7,051 nt of DNA from SICV01 sp964372375 (GTDB lineage: Archaea; Nanobdellota; Nanobdellia; Pacearchaeales; GW2011-AR1), in the NCBI GenBank assembly GCA_964372375.1, contig CAYJQF010000026.1, positions 1 through 7,051 on the forward strand, given 5' to 3'. This document shows positions 5,506 to 7,051 of this stretch, piece after piece (the stretch's first letter is position 1; the number at the start of each line of letters is the position of its first letter). The translations under genes were made by a program, and so were the position numbers. The notes under the pieces are model-generated. The model did not search any database. It saw nothing but the letters and a program-made list of their open reading frames with translations, and was not told the origin of the DNA.

Positions 5506-7051
5506 TGCGGTTGCGCTTTTTTCTTTTGTTTATGATTGGTCTTTTCTTTGTAGTTGGTTTTGTCTCTGCTGCAACGCTTAATTTTGATAAGAATGGAGAT
5601 GGTGTTTTGACCAATAAAGATATTAGTTATTGGATTACCGGCTACCGTGCAGAGGTGCTGCACCCCGAGACGCTTCTTTATTTAGTAGACTCTTTGCCTT
5701 CTAATGGTAAGTATACGTGCAGTGAGAAGGCAGGTGCGAATTGTTTTGTTGTTCCGTTGTACACGACTGATGCCAAAGAAGCGCAGCAAAGCGGGGCGTT
5801 TGTAACTCGCGCTTTTGGCTATGTGTCTGCAGTTGCGTACTCTCAGTCAACCAATACGGTATCGAAGCCGCTCTTTACTGGATTGGCAGTACTCTTTACA
5901 CGTACCAAGACCACGGGCCACTTTACCTATATACCGCTTCAAAGTGGGTATGGTGATGAAGGAACCACCACCGGAGCAGAAACAGTCGGAACTACAGTAG
6001 GTACTGGTACTGGAACAACTACTGGAACCGGTACTGGAACAACTACAGGCATTGGTACGACTTTGGGAGGCAGTACTACGGGAGGAGTGACGGGAACCGG
6101 AACCACCACCGGCACTGGAGTAGGTAGCACATCAAGTACTTCTGGAACCGGTACAACTATCGGTATCTTTCCTTGGCAAACGAGTCCACCCAGGAGAAAT
6201 CCTTGTGGCTTGCCTCTTTCGTGTGCCGCGCCTGCAGCATGTACTTTTACTGATCCTGTTTCTGACACTAATGGATGTTTGGTAAGTTGTGGAACGCTGG
6301 AGTGTGAGAGTAAGTGCGGAACGCTTCCTTCATGTCCTGCACCTCCTCCCGGATGTAATTATGGATTATCTCCTGCAGATCAGCGTGGTTGTCCAACTGG
6401 TTGCGGTCCTATTGAATGTCCGTTCATTGATATTCTTGCTAATTCTAATTTTCCACGTTCTATTACTAGTGTTGTTAGTGCACGCGTTCCTGTTTCTCTT
6501 ACTACCTTGTCCAGTGGTGCCGGGTTTGGTGTAGCGGTTGGCGTTCAGGGAGCTCCGCTGCCTCCTGCAGGACGTTGCAACTTGTGGAGCGGCTATGTGC
6601 CACCGACGATACATCTGCCTTCTTCTCAAAACGCCCCTCCCCTTGTTGTATCACCGCTCGTAGAGCCAAACCCTGCGTCAACGTGTGCCGCAGGAACGAT
6701 TTCTACTATTATTGATTGCGGTCCAGGCACTCCTCCTGCTTCGTGCTCTGGTTTAGGCAGTGAAACTTTATGCTGTGCTTTCGGACAGCAAGCAGCATGG
6801 GATAATGCGCAACAGAAATATATCTGCAGAGCAGATAGTACGGGAGGTCTTGTTGGAGCCGTGCTGAGCGGGGCGGTTTCTTCCCAACCAGCTGTTTCTG
6901 CCACTAGTATTCAGCCGATTACTCCTCCTTCGTGTCAGCCAGGCTGGCATTTGACTGCGCTCTTTACTCCCGCTCATATTGACTATATTAATCACCCGGT
7001 TGGTTCTATATTTCCCCATGATGGGATTGCCGATATATTTGTGCAAGCACA
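5505..7051 (+). CDS. Large secreted modular protein: EF-hand, Gly/Thr linker, six-Cys modules (3' end outside the window)
   Basis: An uninterrupted reading frame of 515 codons runs off the window. Residues 1-22 form a signal peptide (MRLRFFLLFMIGLFF..., ending VSA, cleavage probably at A22/A23). Directly after it comes a perfect 12-residue EF-hand/dockerin-type calcium loop, DKNGDGVLTNKD (28-39). Residues 40-150 are an unassigned domain with Cys72/Cys80. Residues 153-220 are a Gly/Thr-rich linker. Residues 234-305 hold two six-cysteine modules, 306-480 are Pro/Ser/Cys-rich with a Cys-Cys pair in ETLCCAF, and the end contains PHDGIADIFV, similar to DG-x-x-D calcium loops. No catalytic motif or membrane anchor is visible so far. 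The role is probably cell-surface or extracellular adhesion/structure, but no function is proven. It is translationally linked to the preceding anchored protein by TAATG plus GGAGGT, which suggests the two products act together. Confidence 0.88.
   Translation, partial: MRLRFFLLFMIGLFFVVGFVSAATLNFDKNGDGVLTNKDISYWITGYRAEVLHPETLLYLVDSLPSNGKYTCSEKAGANCFVVPLYTTDAKEAQQSGAFVTRAFGYVSAVAYSQSTNTVSKPLFTGLAVLFTRTKTTGHFTYIPLQSGYGDEGTTTGAETVGTTVGTGTGTTTGTGTGTTTGIGTTLGGSTTGGVTGTGTTTGTGVGSTSSTSGTGTTIGIFPWQTSPPRRNPCGLPLSCAAPAACTFTDPVSDTNGCLVSCGTLECESKCGTLPSCPAPPPGCNYGLSPADQRGCPTGCGPIECPFIDILANSNFPRSITSVVSARVPVSLTTLSSGAGFGVAVGVQGAPLPPAGRCNLWSGYVPPTIHLPSSQNAPPLVVSPLVEPNPASTCAAGTISTIIDCGPGTPPASCSGLGSETLCCAFGQQAAWDNAQQKYICRADSTGGLVGAVLSGAVSSQPAVSATSIQPITPPSCQPGWHLTALFTPAHIDYINHPVGSIFPHDGIADIFVQA
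5961..6164 (+). repeat. Gly/Thr-rich low-complexity linker with an imperfect 24-bp repeat
   Basis: This stretch encodes residues 153-220 of the secreted protein, almost only Gly and Thr with a few Ser, Val and Ile. At the DNA level GGTACTGGAACAACTAC occurs exactly at 6006-6022 and again at 6030-6046, a 24-bp (8-codon) period. Other copies are degraded (GGAACCGGTAC, GGAACCACCACCGG). Such Thr-rich spacers in archaeal surface proteins are often O-glycosylated and extended; here that is inference. Repeat slippage could change its length between strains. Confidence 0.85.
6204..6419 (+). repeat. Two tandem six-cysteine modules in the secreted protein
   Basis: Module 1 is residues 234-267, with Cys at 234, 240, 246, 258, 262 and 267. 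Module 2 is residues 271-305, with Cys at 271, 277, 284, 296, 300 and 305. The spacings are C-x5-C-x5-C-x11-C-x3-C-x4-C and C-x5-C-x6-C-x11-C-x3-C-x4-C. Shared residues include D-x-x-GC in the middle and CG-x-(L/I)-EC at the end. The D-x-x-GC-P-x-x-C flavour recalls antistasin-like modules, but the assignment is tentative. Six cysteines each suggest three disulfides per module, which fits an extracellular location. Confidence 0.8.

Noticed and set aside
5961..6164. CRISPR-like or satellite repeat
   Set aside because: The repeat is short, degenerate and without unique spacers, and it stays in frame as a protein linker.
5939..6268. Minus-strand open frame rich in Pro-Val repeats
   Set aside because: It is the reverse complement of the Gly/Thr linker of the secreted protein; the repeat pattern is inherited from the sense strand. 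No promoter or ribosome site precedes it.
6366..7046. Several minus-strand open frames of 87-92 codons and one + strand frame near 6289-6534
   Set aside because: All lie within the long uninterrupted + strand frame starting at 5505, which has a signal peptide, Shine-Dalgarno and coherent domains. Their own translations show no such features.

Overview
The window looks like a piece of an archaeal chromosome, most likely from the DPANN group (Woesearchaeota/Pacearchaeota-like). The evidence is the archaeal-type PheRS subunits (a 506-aa alpha with a long N-terminal helical/winged-helix region, and a 534-aa beta without the extra bacterial domains), an archaeal-type UMP kinase, the archaeal/eukaryal RNase P protein Rpp30, TATA boxes about 25-26 nt upstream of start codons, and a tRNA gene without an encoded CCA end. 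The phylum is inference from protein style only; no 16S or other marker is present.

Layout. Positions 1-63 hold the 3' part of a tRNA-Thr(GGT) gene. Positions 64-205 have no gene that I can support. A TATA box then drives a leaderless 155-aa protein of unknown function on the + strand (235-702). It converges with the four-gene minus-strand operon at 4920-699, and the two stop codons share the same CTAG. In transcription order the operon is UMP kinase (pyrH), a very short Rpp30-like RNase P subunit, pheS and pheT. The joins are an ATGA overlap, a 22-nt gap with a possible internal promoter, and a 1-nt gap. The operon links pyrimidine nucleotide synthesis, tRNA 5' maturation and phenylalanine charging.

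At 4936-5019 a divergent promoter region separates this operon from a + strand pair of cell-surface genes. The first (5020-5505) is a small protein with one membrane anchor and a predicted extracellular beta-type domain. The second starts at 5505, overlaps the first by one base (TAATG) behind a perfect GGAGGT ribosome-binding site, and stays open to the end of the window (at least 515 codons). It encodes a secreted modular protein with, in order: signal peptide, one EF-hand/dockerin-like calcium loop, a domain of unknown fold, a 68-residue Gly/Thr-rich linker, two tandem six-cysteine modules, and more Pro/Cys-rich sequence.

The housekeeping half is conventional apart from the minimal Rpp30. 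The least explained content is the two-gene surface cassette, which I read as a membrane-anchored partner plus a large calcium-binding, disulfide-rich exoprotein. The sequence does not show what it binds. No CRISPR array, insertion sequence, transposase, phage gene or origin is visible.
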